DNA of 64,000 nucleotides from Gnetum montanum (GCA_015680685.1 MNCI01015984.1:637618-701617); one strand, 5' to 3'. Positions 34,309-45,911 are shown, counted from the stretch's first letter. Made by a program: numbers and translations. Notes: generated from the sequence alone by a model not told the origin.

Positions 34309-35570
34309 TGTACCGCCCAAAATCGTCGGTCTTCGGCTGAAAGAAAACAGAGACCGTGAGATCGCAGGACACGCACAGAAGACCCTACCTTCGCCTGAGG
34401 GCGAGCTGGAATGAACGAAGGTAGAGTACCTTGGGTGGTCCGCACGTGGATCAGACAAAGATTTCCCCGACCGTACATCGAAGTGCTATATGCTGGGTTA
34501 GACGTAAACGGCGTAACGGCCATAAATCAGAGCGTAAACAGCGTAACCGATGCGAACAGAGCGTAACGTAAATGAGCGAAAACAAAATACATGCAAAAAT
34601 TAATGCAAACTGTAAACAATTTTGGGAAAAAAATGTAACAATGGCATTACAGAATGAAAGTACAATGCACCGGTCTAACGTAGTTGTGACTAGAACACAA
34701 GGCAGACGAAAAGCCCCGGTGGATCTAAGGATAATTGTGGCTGGTTCACATTGTAGGAATAGCGTAGAGGCTGTATGCTCAGCATACAGGGTTGTCCAGC
34801 GTAAAAGGTTTTGTGCTCTAATTCACAGCGTCTCTGCTCTCTGGTGTGCTCTAAAAATTTTTCCAACCCACCTGGATCTCGCAAAAATTCAGGCTTTTAT
34901 ACAAGTTTTGGCGTTGGACTCAGGTTGGGGGACACGTGGCATGTTGACCGAGTGCAAAAGGGTAAAATTTACAAGTGTACAATATGTTACATTTACTGGG
35001 CGTATACGCTAAGCGTATATGCTGTATCAGAAGAGCGTAGACACGGGGCGTATACGCTGAAGGTGCTGGGTGTATGCGAACTTGGGTGTAGATGTTGTGG
35101 ACGTTGACGTATACGCTGGTGGATGTTGGGCGTATACGTTGGTGTGCTGGGCGTATACGCTAGGGTGTATACACTGATGGTTGCTACCTCGTACCAAATC
35201 TTGCTCTGCGGTGCTATTTCCATGCCATCTCCAAGGATTTTATTGCTGGGCATATGCATTTGTTGTACCTGCTGGGCATACATGTGAGGCGTGTACTCTG
35301 GACATCTACGCTGGGTGTATACACTGTGAACTTGAGCGTATACGCTGGGAATGTACACTTGGGCGTATACGTTGAGATTGCATACTTGGGCGTATACGCT
35401 GGGCGTATACGCTGGGCGTATACGCTGACACTGCATACTTGGTGAAAATTAAGTATTTTGATCTCCAAAGTTGCCATGTGTGACACCAGATGTAGCTGTG
35501 GTCGTCTGTAGGTCCCAGGGACGTGCTTGGTGTTGGACAAGTACTAAGCTCAAAATTTTGTGATGTTTCA
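34309..35570 (-). repeat. 5' LTR of T2
   Basis: It matches the 3' LTR throughout. GCGTATACGC palindromes are dense at 34999-35430 (exact copies at 35000-35009, 35403-35412 and 35416-35425). A minus-strand TATAAAAG lies at 34901-34894. It is slightly longer than the 3' copy because of extra palindrome units. Confidence 0.95.
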
Positions 35571-35575
35571 CTTAC

Positions 35576-35652
35576 ATCACTTGCCATAGGATTTCCTTCA
35601 CTTCATCAACCTTGGCGAGTGCCAGGTGTTTGCGTTCTTTCCTGGGAGCCAT
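35576..35652 (-). pseudogene. Exon 1 of T1 antisense gene
   Basis: The first ATG after the TATA box encodes MAPRKERKHLALAKVDEVKE, then ILWQV plus two bases. It then meets GTAAG, a consensus splice donor, at 35575-35571. Joining to exon 2 at 17003 keeps phase and runs into VVLRPILIV. The donor is also the 5-bp target duplicated by T2, which now separates exons 1 and 2. T2's own antisense gene has the same phase-2 first intron. Confidence 0.7.
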
Positions 35653-35786
35653 CGTCTTGCTTGTCGACTCTTTCTTCGTCACTATGTCGAATCGCCTTTC
35701 TCTTTATTGGCACAATCCCTTTGCGCTCCGAATGTGCGCTCTATGCTATTATGGTGAAAATGATGAGTTTACCAAGGGTTAATCCC

Positions 35787-35794
35787 TATTTATA
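35787..35794 (-). promoter_or_regulatory. TATA box of T1 antisense gene
   Basis: On the minus strand TATAAATA lies about 135 bases before the antisense ATG at 35652, with no ATG in between. T2's antisense gene has TATATAAA upstream of its start, so an own promoter is a shared feature. Confidence 0.65.
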
Positions 35795-35969
35795 GCCGTA
35801 ATGGTGAAAAGGAAACTTGTCATTCTCTCTCCTTGTTTAATGCAGGGTATGTTGTGTAGCGTAGCATGCCCACCACGACATGGTAGCATTGTTCGCATTA
35901 AAATAGGTGGGCCTGGGTGAAAAGCCTTGACACGCTTCAAACTAGCCATTTGCCTTCACAAAAATATCT

Positions 35970-36460
35970 CCCTAGGTAGTCCGAAAAGACTTTAAACTAG
36001 TAATGCTAACGCATAGTTTCAATCTAGTTAGCAGCCCAAAAAAACGTTAAACTAGCAATCCTAATGCATAATTCCAATCTAGTTAGCAATCTGCAAAGAC
36101 CTTAAATTAGTAGTTTCGATCCTTTTACTCATTGGTAGTCCGCAATGACATTAAACTAACAATTTTGCATTTTTACATCAATAGTTTTGCATTTTTACAA
36201 TAGCAGTTTTCCGTTCTTTATGCTAGCAGTTTTGTATTTTTATGTCCAAGCGGTCCGTAAAGACCTTAAACTAGCACCTTCAAAATTTTCACATTCTGGC
36301 AATCCACAATGACCTTAAACTAATACTCTATTTGTTGGATGTCTACAAAGACGTTAAAATAGCAACTTTTACATTTTTACACTAGCAGTTTTGCATTTTT
36401 ACACTAGCAGTTTTGCATTTTTACTTCCAGGCGGTCCACCATGACATTAAACTAGCAAAT
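35970..36460 (+). repeat. T1 minisatellite before RT (TTAAACTAG family)
   Basis: Irregular units such as GACCTTAAACTAGCA and GACATTAAACTAGC, mixed with a second unit TAGCAGTTTTGCATTTTTAC, lie between the antisense promoter and RT. Confidence 0.85.
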
Positions 36461-36601
36461 CTTAAGCTTTCTATCATGCTTTGCATTTGTCTTAATTGCT
36501 CACATTTCATTGCTACTTTGCAAATTTTCACTATGCATAGATTACTACAAACAAGTACCTCTTGACTAGACTTTTACTTCGTTTTGGTAGGTTGAGCGAG
36601 G

Positions 36602-37790
36602 ATGGAAATCCATCATGATCTCTCTTCACCTTTAGCTTTAGCAGGTCCACATGGAAAACTCACAAGACAACTGAACCTAGATCTAATAGACTAGGAATCA
36701 CCCGCAGTTAGCATTGTAGCATCCTTAGAAGCATCCCTGGACTGGCCTGAGCATATGGTCCAAGCCCTAGATTTAGAAGCTAAGGATGTAACTAAGGACC
36801 TTCTCATCGAAATGCTTGTGACCACATCCAGGGGGAAATAAAAATGTTGAAACTTAGTTCCCTCCTAGATTCACAAACGCACAAAGATGTAGTCAAAATT
36901 CTATAAGATAACATTGAAGTCTTTGCGTGATCATACAGCGACATGCCGGGTTTAGATCTGAGGCTGATACAACACAACATCGTCTTAAACCTGCACATGA
37001 AAGTAGTTAAGCAGAAGGCTTGTAAGGTTAAACCAGAGATCGCACTGGTCATAAGGGATGAAATCACTAAGCTATACCAAGCTAGTTTCATCTAGGCAGT
37101 TGATTACTCGGAATGGGTGTCTAACATCGTTGTAGTTTCTAAGAAAATGGGAGGGATACAAATTTGTATAGACTTCCAGGATCTAAACAAGGCAATGATC
37201 AAAGATGATTTCCCACTTCCGAGTATCGATCAACTTATCGACACTATGGCTGGTCATGCTCTATTATGCTTCATGGATGGTTTCTCTGGCTACAACTAAA
37301 TTTGCATTAACCTAGAGCATCAGTTAACAAGAACCTTCATGACCCCGTGGGGTACCTTTTGTTACATTATGATGTCTTTTGGGCTCAAGAATGCTGGAGC
37401 AACCTACCAGTGAGCCATGACTTACATCTTTAGTGACTACATCTTAGAAACGTTGGACTACGTTGATGACATAGTGGTGAAATTTAAGGAAGCCATTGAT
37501 CATACCAACAATCTAGTTGTAGTCCTCAAGTGATGTCAGATGCACGATTTACGCCTCAATCCTAAAAAGTGTGTCCTCGGGGTGAGAACCGGATACATGT
37601 TAGGGTTTGTAGTATCAAAGGCTAGAATACGAGTGGACCCTAACAAAGTCAACGCCATTGTTAACCTAGCGCCACCTATAAATCTTAAGGAATTACGCAG
37701 GTTACAAGGTATAGTGTAGTTTATCAGAAGGTTTATAGCAAAACTGACTGACAAATTACACCACATGCAACATCTTCTGAAGAAAGGGGT
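36602..37790 (+). pseudogene. Reverse transcriptase of T1, degenerate
   Basis: The ATG at 36602 (MEIHHDLSSPLALAGPHGKL) lies 12 bases after a possible splice acceptor, GTTTTGGTAG (36581-36590), that T2 also has. RT blocks: DMPGLDLRLIQHNIV near 36940, VDYSEWVSNIVVVSKK near 37100, CIDFQDLNKAMIKDDF, LLCFMDGFSGYN near 37265, TPWGTFCYIMMSFGLKNAGA near 37343, and the active site LDYVDDIVVK near 37455. YVDD is intact, unlike in T2. LNPKKCVLGV and RIRVDPNKVNAI follow. In-frame stops near 36656, 36905, 37094, 37299 and 37412 kill it. Confidence 0.88.
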
Positions 37791-38330
37791 TAACTTTGAA
37801 TGGACACCACAGTGCCAACAAGCCTTTGATGATCTGAAGAAAGACCTTTTGCACCTCCCAACTATTTATCCACCATAGAGGGATAAGCCTTTCTTCATCT
37901 ACCTTGCCACCTCGAACACGTCTATCATGGCACTGTTATGTGAGAAATGGGATGACGATTCTGAGATACCAGTCTACTACCTAAGTCATGCATTGATAGC
38001 GTATGAAGCGAAATACAACGAGGTGGAGTGAAACTGCCTTACCTTAGTGTTTACATTGAAGAAGTGGAGATACTATCTATTTCGTAGCAAGATTAACATT
38101 ATTTGAAAGAGCAACATACTCTGAGCTATCACGAACAATCTGTATGAAAGCAGTAGGATAGCTCGGTGGAAAGTAATAATAATGGAATTTGATTTGCATT
38201 ATGTGAGCCAATCGTCAACGAAAGGTCAAGCCATAGCAACGTAACTTACAACCTCACCCATCGACGACCAAGCGATCATAGACCCCGAATTCTCAAATGA
38301 GCATATTAGCACTATCAACATCATCCCATC
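37791..38330 (+). pseudogene. Classical RNase H of T1, degenerate
   Basis: It reads FEWTPQCQQAFDDL near 37800, KPFFIYLATSNTSIMALL near 37890 and VYYLSHALIAYEAKYNEVE near 37970, then YYLFRSKINII. The Asn in TSNTS sits where T2 has the first catalytic Asp. Several stops are present. It precedes a second RNase H. Confidence 0.75.
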
Positions 38331-38800
38331 ACATCTTGAAGCTACTTTGCATTTTGATGGCACCTCAACTGTGTGAGGGGGGGTAGTGCAGCTGCTATCA
38401 TCATGTTCCCCTTTAGGGAAATGCATCCCTTTGCTTACCATTTTGCGTTGCCTTATACAAACAACATGGCAGAGTATGAGGGGTTACTCAGGGGCCTCTT
38501 AGTAGCCCAAGCACTAAGCATACAACACCTGGCGATTCGCGGAGATTCACAACTAGTTGTGAATCAAATCACCAAGGTCTACACCTACAAGGTTACACAT
38601 CTGCAACCCTACTATGACCTAGGAAAGACTTTGCTCAAACAGTTTGCAACTATGGATGTGCAACATGTGCCATGCAACAAAAACACCGTAGTAGACGCCT
38701 TGGCCACCCTAGCATTAAATATTCTATCACACCTATTTGCAAATTTTCCAACCTCGATTACCTATGTACTGAGCCTATCACTCAGGCGAGACATGTAGCC
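38331..38800 (+). pseudogene. Second RNase H (archaeal type) of T1
   Basis: It reads LHFDGTST near 38350, then after a stop and frame shift GGSAAAIIMFPF near 38380, AEYEGLLRGLLVAQAL near 38470, AIRGDSQLVVNQI near 38530 and NTVVDALATLAL near 38680. The acidic positions match T2. Together with the RNase H before it this is the double RNase H of the Tat lineage. Confidence 0.83.
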
Positions 38801-38849
38801 TCTGTTAGCGCTACGAATACCTGGGAGTGGTACGCCAACATTAAAGCCT

Positions 38850-40068
38850 ACCTGCAACATGGCGAGCCCCCAAGCAGATTGACATCTACCCAGAGAGATG
38901 CGATTTGTAAGCGTGCTCAACAATATGTGCTCATGAGAGACAATTTCTTGTGCAAACACTCCTATGACAGGATATTGCTGACATGCGTAAATGGGGAGCA
39001 AGTGTAGAAGGTGATTAATGAAGTACATGAGGGACTGTGTGGTGGACACATAGCACCTAGGGCTATGGCCACAAAACTTAGACGTCTAGGGTATTATTGG
39101 CCTCACATGGAGCATGATTACCTAGCCAAAGTCAAGACATGTGATATGTGCCAACGATACGCAAATCTCATACATGTTTCACCTACATAGCTACATCCAA
39201 CGCAGATCACGTGGCCTTTCCAGTGATGGGGACTAGACCTCATAGGACCTATCACGCCTAAGTCCTCTGCAAGGCATAGCTTCATCATCACCACCACTGA
39301 GTATTTTACTAAGTGGGTGGAGGCTATCCCCCTGAGGAAGACTACATCTTAGTAGGTTTGCCACTTCATCTTGGACAACATCGTGACAAGTTTTGGGCTT
39401 CCCATGACTATTGCGACCGACAACGGGCCACAATTTACTAGTGCGGAAACCCAAACCTTTTGCAGTAATCTTGGCATCAGACAATCATTCTCCTCACCAT
39501 ATTACCTACAGGTAAATAGACAAGCAGAGGCTACAAATAAGTCCATCATCAACTTGCTAAAGAAAATGCTTAACAACAACAAGAGGCGATGGCATGAGAA
39601 AATCCTCTATGTGCTATGGGCTTATAGGACAACATGCAGGACTGCAACAGGTAAGACACCTTATAGTCTTGTTTATGGATCTAAAGTAGTGTTACCTCTT
39701 GATTTGTAGGTACCATCACTCTGGATGATCCTATCAAATGTCGTGAGCGAAGCCCAAAACAATGAGTTAAGGATCATCGACCTTGACTCAATAGAGGATG
39801 AGCATGCACAAACATTGGGTCACATAGAGCACTATTAGAACAAGCAACAACAAAAACATAATGCAAATCCACATCAACAGCCAATACAGAAGGGAAACCT
39901 CATTCTCAAGGCTATTCGTGAGCATATGAAGAAATTCTCAGCAAATTGGAAAGGTCCATACATGGTCACAAAAGCCTTTGGGAACGAGGCCTTCAAGCTA
40001 GCAAACATGGACGGCAACGAGTTTGCAAATTTGGTGAATCACTCATACCTCAAGCCATACTACATCTA
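38850..40068 (+). pseudogene. Integrase of T1, degenerate
   Basis: Zinc-binding part: VHEGLCGGHIAPRAM near 39025, YYWPHMEHDYLAKVKTCDMC near 39095. Core: WGLDLIGPITPK near 39225, ATDNGPQFTSAE near 39415, YYLQVNRQAEATNKS near 39500. The D, D, E acids are present. The C-terminal part has GKTPYSLVYGSK, KGNLILKAI, NWKGPYMVTKAF and LKPYYI, and ends at a TAA near 40067. Stops near 39006, 39190 and 39225-39360 interrupt it. Confidence 0.87.
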
Positions 40069-40080
40069 AAGCATGAACAC

Positions 40081-40485
40081 GGTAAGCTCATCCACTACGA
40101 CGTAAAACTGGCAAAAAAATGTCTGCTACGATGTAAAACTGGCAAAGTTTCACCAATGTCCGCTACGATGTAAAACTAGCACAGATAGTCTACTATGACT
40201 ATAAATTGGCATAGATGGTCTGCTAGGACCTTAAAATAGCTCATCCACTATCTACTATGATGATAAACTAGCACAATGGTCTGCTAGGACCTTAAACCAA
40301 TACAGCGACCATCCACTATGATGTTAAACTGGCACGCACAGCCTGCTAGGACCTTAAACTAGCACAACAATTGTCCGCTATGATATTAAGCTGGCACATA
40401 CGATCTGCTGGGACCTTAAACCAGCATAGCAGTCTACTAAGACCTTAAACCAGCACACCATCGTCTACCAGGATCTTAAACTGGG
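40081..40485 (+). repeat. T1 minisatellite after integrase (TTAAACTAG family)
   Basis: About a dozen irregular units (CTACGATGTAAAACTGGCA, CTGCTAGGACCTTAAACTAG and similar) start right after the integrase stop, as in T2. Confidence 0.85.
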
Positions 40486-41840
40486 TTCGTGGCACGTCCC
40501 CAACATGCATCTATGCTAGTACACAATAAGCGAGCGTGCACAGTGTCGACACGGGGTGGGATGTTGCACTTCCAGAATGCAATTAAGAAAACATCCTCTA
40601 GAACATATGCAGCACCACTAGTCCTAGCATCTTGCTGATCCTCCGGAGATGTTGTATGACATCCTGCTAATCCTTCGGACCTATTGCCACCATGGCTCAT
40701 CGCCCTGATAGTAGCTTCCCTGGTCAACGCCTGTTGCTGGAGTTCCAGTAGTATTATGGCCTAGCCACAATATTGTTATCCTCTAACCCCTACCAGCGCC
40801 CAAGCTCAAGAGACATTTAGCTGCTAGGTAGCCCATCTCATAGCTGAATTGATAATGTTTGCCTTTGGAAAGGATTCTTGAGCATCTGCATTCATAGTGA
40901 CTCCTAGCCTCCTCGGTGCCAACTCCTCCACACTAATGCTACCAAGGCCGCTACTGGCCTTCCTAGTTTGGACATTGCATGCTTCAGCAACAATGTCCAA
41001 AGCTCTAGCAGCATCCACAACAACCAAGATCTTTGCCTTTGTTTTGCATCCTAGTTGTTTCTCCTAGTTTGCTTTTTGTTGTGTTTGCAGGGTGCGTACC
41101 ACAGGGGCATCGGTCATAGGTGTGTTTCGCCATGGTGGCAGGATACTACATCGCTACAAGGTGGTCGTCTTGACTAGCTTAGCTACTTTAGAGTGCACAT
41201 CCTATCCTTCCCCTTTACCTACCTTATCTCACTTCTTACACTCACAATCCACTCTCTCCCTCTTTTACAAGCTTTTCCCGATGCCTGTCAAGCCCTCCCA
41301 TTTGCCCAACCGCAAATTCCATGACTCACGTAACACAACTCGCCACATGGGATGCATCTGTAGGTAGGTTAAAGCGCCATGTGGATGTAACACAACTCAT
41401 CCTGGGAAAGAAACACCTGTCCTGCAACAAGGTTTTTTGCAAATGTAAACGACAAAACAACAAAAGGCAAAAGCGTAAGAGAGCAAAAGCTCATGCGAAA
41501 AAAAGGTGCCTAAAACAAATGGCACATAAGCTCTTTCACAATCACCCTCTCTAAGCATTTCAACTAGAGGTCGAAGGTCAGCAAAAGCAAAGATGACCAC
41601 GCAAATAACTCCCTCACAAGCACTCTGACAAGGGGTTATGCTAAGTTTCATCTTTACCATTTTCTTGAACCTCCTTCCTCCCCTCTTTACCCTTCCCTTG
41701 TCCCCGCATAACCAATGCAACACTCTCAAGCATAGCTGAGCGACATCTTGGCGACCATCGAAGAGTGATGTTAGCATTTTATCTTTCATGGTGTTTCGTA
41801 TTCTTTGTCAGCGTCTCTCTGGTCCATCCTCCAGACATCA
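40486..41840 (+). other. 3' noncoding region of T1
   Basis: About 1.35 kb lies between the repeats and the polypurine tract. The last 60 bases resemble the matching place in T2. Short open frames (for example 41397-41789 on the minus strand) have no counterpart in T2 and no domain I recognise. Confidence 0.5.
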
Positions 41841-41855
41841 ACAAAGAGGGGCCAA
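41841..41855 (+). other. Polypurine tract of T1
   Basis: ACAAAGAGGGGCCAA immediately precedes the 3' LTR start TGAAACACCC. It is identical to T2's tract. Confidence 0.8.
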
Positions 41856-43732
41856 TGAAACACCCTAAACTTTCAAGGCATTCTTACTTCACCAGGTTCT
41901 TGGAATTCAGGCAGCGTCATGGCATTTTGGCAGGAAATGGATGCTCTAAGTACAGACTGTCTAGTTTGGCAAGTTTTCTACATCTAGTGTTGACAGGCCC
42001 AATGGAATCTCTGACTTGCCCACCTGGGTGGTTCATCCAGCTGATAGTCTACTCAGAAGCGATGCGTGAGGTTGTCGGCAGTGCTCAGGATGCGCAAAAT
42101 AGTTTGGCAAGTTTTCTAGCTAAGAAGTTTGCTATGCTACGCTATGCTATGTAGCGTAGTAGACCTCGGGAGATAGTTGTTCAGGCAATCAACTATGAAC
42201 GGTTGCAAGGCAAAGCACTACGCTACGCAGCATAGCACAGCGTAGCAAAAGCAAGACAAAAAGGCCCAACTTACTTAGTGATATCAATTGCACTGAGCAA
42301 GCACTCACAGCCTTCAAAACTAGTTGCTTCGCTCGGCTTCAAGTCCTTCAAAAAAGCTCCCCTTACTTGAAAAGTAGCAGATTAAGCAAAAAATAGGCTA
42401 TGTTGGCTGTTATGCTATGCTACACTATGCAGTGTACCACAGTGTAGCAATGATGCAAGAACGACAAAAGGCATCTCAAAATCTAGGATCAGTAAGTTCA
42501 GAGGCTTCACATCGCACAAAAAAAAGGTTGCAGATTGTCAGCATGATCAACTAAAGTGCAAATCGTAGTTAAGACCAGCTGCTACGCTATGCTACGCTAC
42601 GTAGTGTAGCATAACGTAGTAAACATGCAGAACTAGCCAATACACTTCAAAGGCTTCCAGCACGTGTAATTAACTCTAAACATAAATTTCTGCTTCGAAC
42701 TGGTGCTTATTCTATGCTACGTTACATAGCGTAGCACAGCATAGCAAGCAACTACGCTATGCTACGCTACATAGCGTAGCACAGCGTAGCAAGCAACTAC
42801 GCTACGCTAATAGGCTACGCTCCATAGTGTAGCATAGCATAGCAGGCGGCTACGCTACATCAGTGTGCTTCACTCCTTATCTACATTGTTGGCACACCTA
42901 ATCCCAGCATCTCTAGTTTCGACAGCGTGATTGTAGCGCGGTAGGCTCATCAATCATCTTTGCATGTTCATGCAACATGGACACATCAACATCTTGTAAG
43001 CCTAGGACACGTGGCGTCCAAACTGCATTTCCTGCATGCTCCTAATCCTATAAATACCTTGACGAGCAACGCTTAAAGGGTTGGTAAATTTTGGCATTGG
43101 TTATCAAAAATTGGCTCGATTGGCTATTTTGAGCAGTTTTGAGCATTGTTGGAAAATCGATTGAAAAACCTATTAGCAAGTTAGCAAGTTGGTAAATTGA
43201 CAATTCAATATACATTTGCAAGTTGACAAAAATAAAATAGTTGGCATTCCCGTTTGGCATTCTGTTAGCCCTTTTCTATTGCCTTTGTAGCATTTTGCAT
43301 CGTTAGCTCTTGAATCTGCGTTCAAGCGTATAGTTTGCTTACTTTGAATGCCTTGGTTACTATTGGGATCTCTGTGCTTCCCAGTGTTGTGCAACCAATT
43401 GTATCCACTTTGGCAAAGTAAATCCATAGTCTTGAAAGCGGTGCATTTCTTAACTCTAGTCTACTCTATTCTCCTACTTATCATTGCATTTTACATCGTT
43501 TTCGTTTCCTAGCATATAATAATCATTATTTTATGCTATAAAAATTATTCTCAAATTACATGTTTGCAAAAGGTTTAGTGACACCGATTAAGTCCCTGTC
43601 TGATCAAACAGACCGTTCAGCGCATCCCATTTCCCTTTTAATCCAACACGACCCTCGCATGGATCCGGGGTTAAGACTATCTGATCGACGACCTCTCGGC
43701 GTTTCCAATCGCCAACATTTTCAATCACTACA
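41856..43732 (+). repeat. 3' LTR of T1
   Basis: It pairs with 6411-8194. Extra length comes from a tandem copy in the TAGCGTAGC motif cluster near 42720-42830 and from a short insertion near 42005. TATAAATA is at 43049-43056. It ends CTACA before CAAAT. Confidence 0.92.
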
Positions 43733-45911
43733 CAAATACCTCAATGGATGGACAACCACGCTCATTTTTTCAGATCTTCTCCTTTCAACTTAATCATAGG
43801 GGAGATGGCCATCCATGCTAACCATATACTTGGCTCCTCAATTTTTCTATTTTTTATTTTATAAATTTTTATTTTTTGCAAATTATTTATTTTATACTTT
43901 TTTTATTTTAAAACTTTTTCATATTTTACATCATTTTTTTACACCATCCTTAGTACATTTAAATCATTCTTGAATATTTTACACTTTCTTATATATTTTA
44001 CTTTATTTTAGTGTGATTTTCTAATTTTTGTTAATAAACATGCTTTATGCCAACAAGACACAATGGTGTTGTAGCTGTTGCTAATGGTGGTTTGTGCTTA
44101 ATGTTTTGATTGCTAATGTTTGGTTTCTATTTTTTGAATTTTTGTATTTATGGCTAAGACATGATTTCTTTTTCATGGAATAGGCTGAGTTGACATCATC
44201 CACTCATCCACAAACTCTATGGTTTTTCTTATTTTGGAAGTATGAGGTCCCTTTCATTAAATAAGTATTTAATAAATTTATGACCTTGGTGGGTTTTAGA
44301 ATTAGGAAGGATTCAAAGGTTTGCATCAAGTGTGACTTCAAGGGGACTTAATACTCTTTGTACTCTTCTACTTACTTCGGTGCATGAGTGTTTTCATGGA
44401 TTTCATACCATTTCGTGTTGAACAATAATAGGAAGTTGAATGAGTCTTTGCATGGTGTGGTTCTCATCCAAAAATTTCAGAAAAAAAACACAAACAAAAT
44501 AAAAGAAAAAATGATGAAAATGGTGGGAATTCAAAGAATGCCCCTTAGACAAATAAATGGGCTACAAGCACTGGTTATGGGACTAGAAAGACATGTTACC
44601 CATGCCTAAACGTCCGCTCTAACTAAGGCCCTCTCTCACTTTTGGCTTCTCTTTTCTTCTTCTTAAGAAATGGTGGTTGTGCTATGAGGGCATTGTTGTG
44701 TCTCAAGGTGGTGGATCGGTCTTGGAGTGGCAATGCGAAGTCACTGAAGGTGGTTGGTTTTGGTCTGGACTAAGGATGGATCTTCTTAGGTCATTTAAAC
44801 ATAAATCCATAAGGGACTTCCTATGATCTTAATTCAGAACTCTATTCCACATTCTCCATTATCCATCCATGGTGCCCATACCTCACCTCACTGCTAGTGT
44901 CCATGTTCTTATTCGTTGTCTTTGTCTAACGTACTTGAATTCTTAGTAGAATCTTCTAAGTTTTGGTCCTTAACTTTCAACAACCATTAATTGCCTATGG
45001 GGCCCATGGACTCCTTTGGTTGAGTTTATGTAAGGGCAAACAAGGCATGTGCCTACTATGGTGAGGACCCACTTAAATATCTTTTGGTTGGGTTCGTTAA
45101 GCACCTTATCCTTAGGCATTATTGCAATCAGAATCTTTCATGCATTCATCTTCTACATCCAACTGTGTGCTTCTTTAAGAATTTTCTTAAATTCACACAT
45201 TCTCCATCAAATTTTTGAATTTTTGAGCTTTTAGAGACCTTTTTTAATGATTTCATCATATTCTTGGCTTTTCTAGAACTCCATGGATCCTAAATTCATT
45301 CAAAAATTCATTGTATTTTTTAACATATTAAAGTTTGAAAATTTTGTTTATGGACCTTGTAAACAAGGCCTTGTTGACAAAGCCCATGCATATACGAGGC
45401 CCCATATACATAACTTTGTCGATGCAGCACATAAATACTATATATATGCGCAGCCCTCCTTGGAAATTTTCACGTTTACTCTTAAATGCCTAAGCAATTT
45501 TTGCAGTTTTTAGAGCCTAGAACCTTCCAAAGCCCATACCTTCCTAATCATTTGTCCAAATCACTCCGTTCTTTGACCCTATAGCTCTTGGAGGTAAGCT
45601 CTTAATTGTGGGGGCCATAAACGTCCCATTTTTTATATAAAATTTTTCCACATTTTTCTAACTCCCACAAAGGTTTAACTAAGAAATCATCATTAAAATA
45701 CCAAATCACAAGAGTTAAACCTTTTTAACAAGCTCTGGTAACACTTACAATAAAAAATTAATTAATTAATAAAATAATCAATTTTTCATGATCCAGTCAT
45801 AGCTAAGTGTAACTAATTAATGAGATAGGGTATTCAAATATTCTAAGTTGCACATATATCTACTAATTCACGAATGTGTTGTGACTACATATAGCACTAA
45901 AAGGAAAACAC
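43733..45911 (+). other. Noncoding tail of element A
   Basis: A T-rich stretch (43830-44050) is followed by a conserved block near 44582-44611 (GAAAGACATGTTACCC) shared with B and C. A promoter-like stretch with TATATATA near 45440 lies upstream of the accessory gene. No open frame with homology is seen. Confidence 0.5.

Larger units (their letters stand above)
17591..35570 (-). mobile_element. Element T2: Tat/Ogre-like Ty3/gypsy retrotransposon, 17,980 bp, complete structure
   Basis: LTRs 17591-18792 and 34309-35570 flank an internal region in minus orientation: primer site, motif-rich leader, gag, protease, plus-strand accessory gene, RT, RNase H, second RNase H, integrase, polypurine tract. 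Perfect target duplications CTTAC lie at 17586-17590 and 35571-35575. The terminal bases are TGAAACA...CGGTACA in element sense. A hand count over about 225 LTR bases gives about 9% divergence, mostly transitions; this is a rough partial figure. It is nested in T1 and related to it. Confidence 0.95.
6411..43732 (+). mobile_element. Element T1: Tat/Ogre-like Ty3/gypsy retrotransposon, about 19.3 kb of its own DNA
   Basis: It is bounded by LTRs 6411-8194 and 41856-43732, both starting TGAAACACCCTAAA and ending CTACA. The order is LTR, primer site, leader, gag, protease, antisense gene (interrupted by T2), RT, RNase H, second RNase H, integrase, polypurine tract, LTR. The flanks AAAAT (6406-6410) and CAAAT (43733-43737) differ by one base and are read as an aged target duplication. 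Two RNase H domains place it in the Tat lineage, which includes Ogre and Retand. A hand count over the first 150 LTR bases gives about 10% divergence, a rough partial estimate. Confidence 0.9.

Noticed and set aside
40476-41027. Minus-strand frames in T1's 3' region
   Set aside because: No counterpart in T2 and no recognisable domain; chance frames are as likely.
45340-45450. Possible additional LTR start in A's tail because of TATATATA
   Set aside because: No primer site or gag follows; the position upstream of the accessory gene explains it better as an internal promoter.
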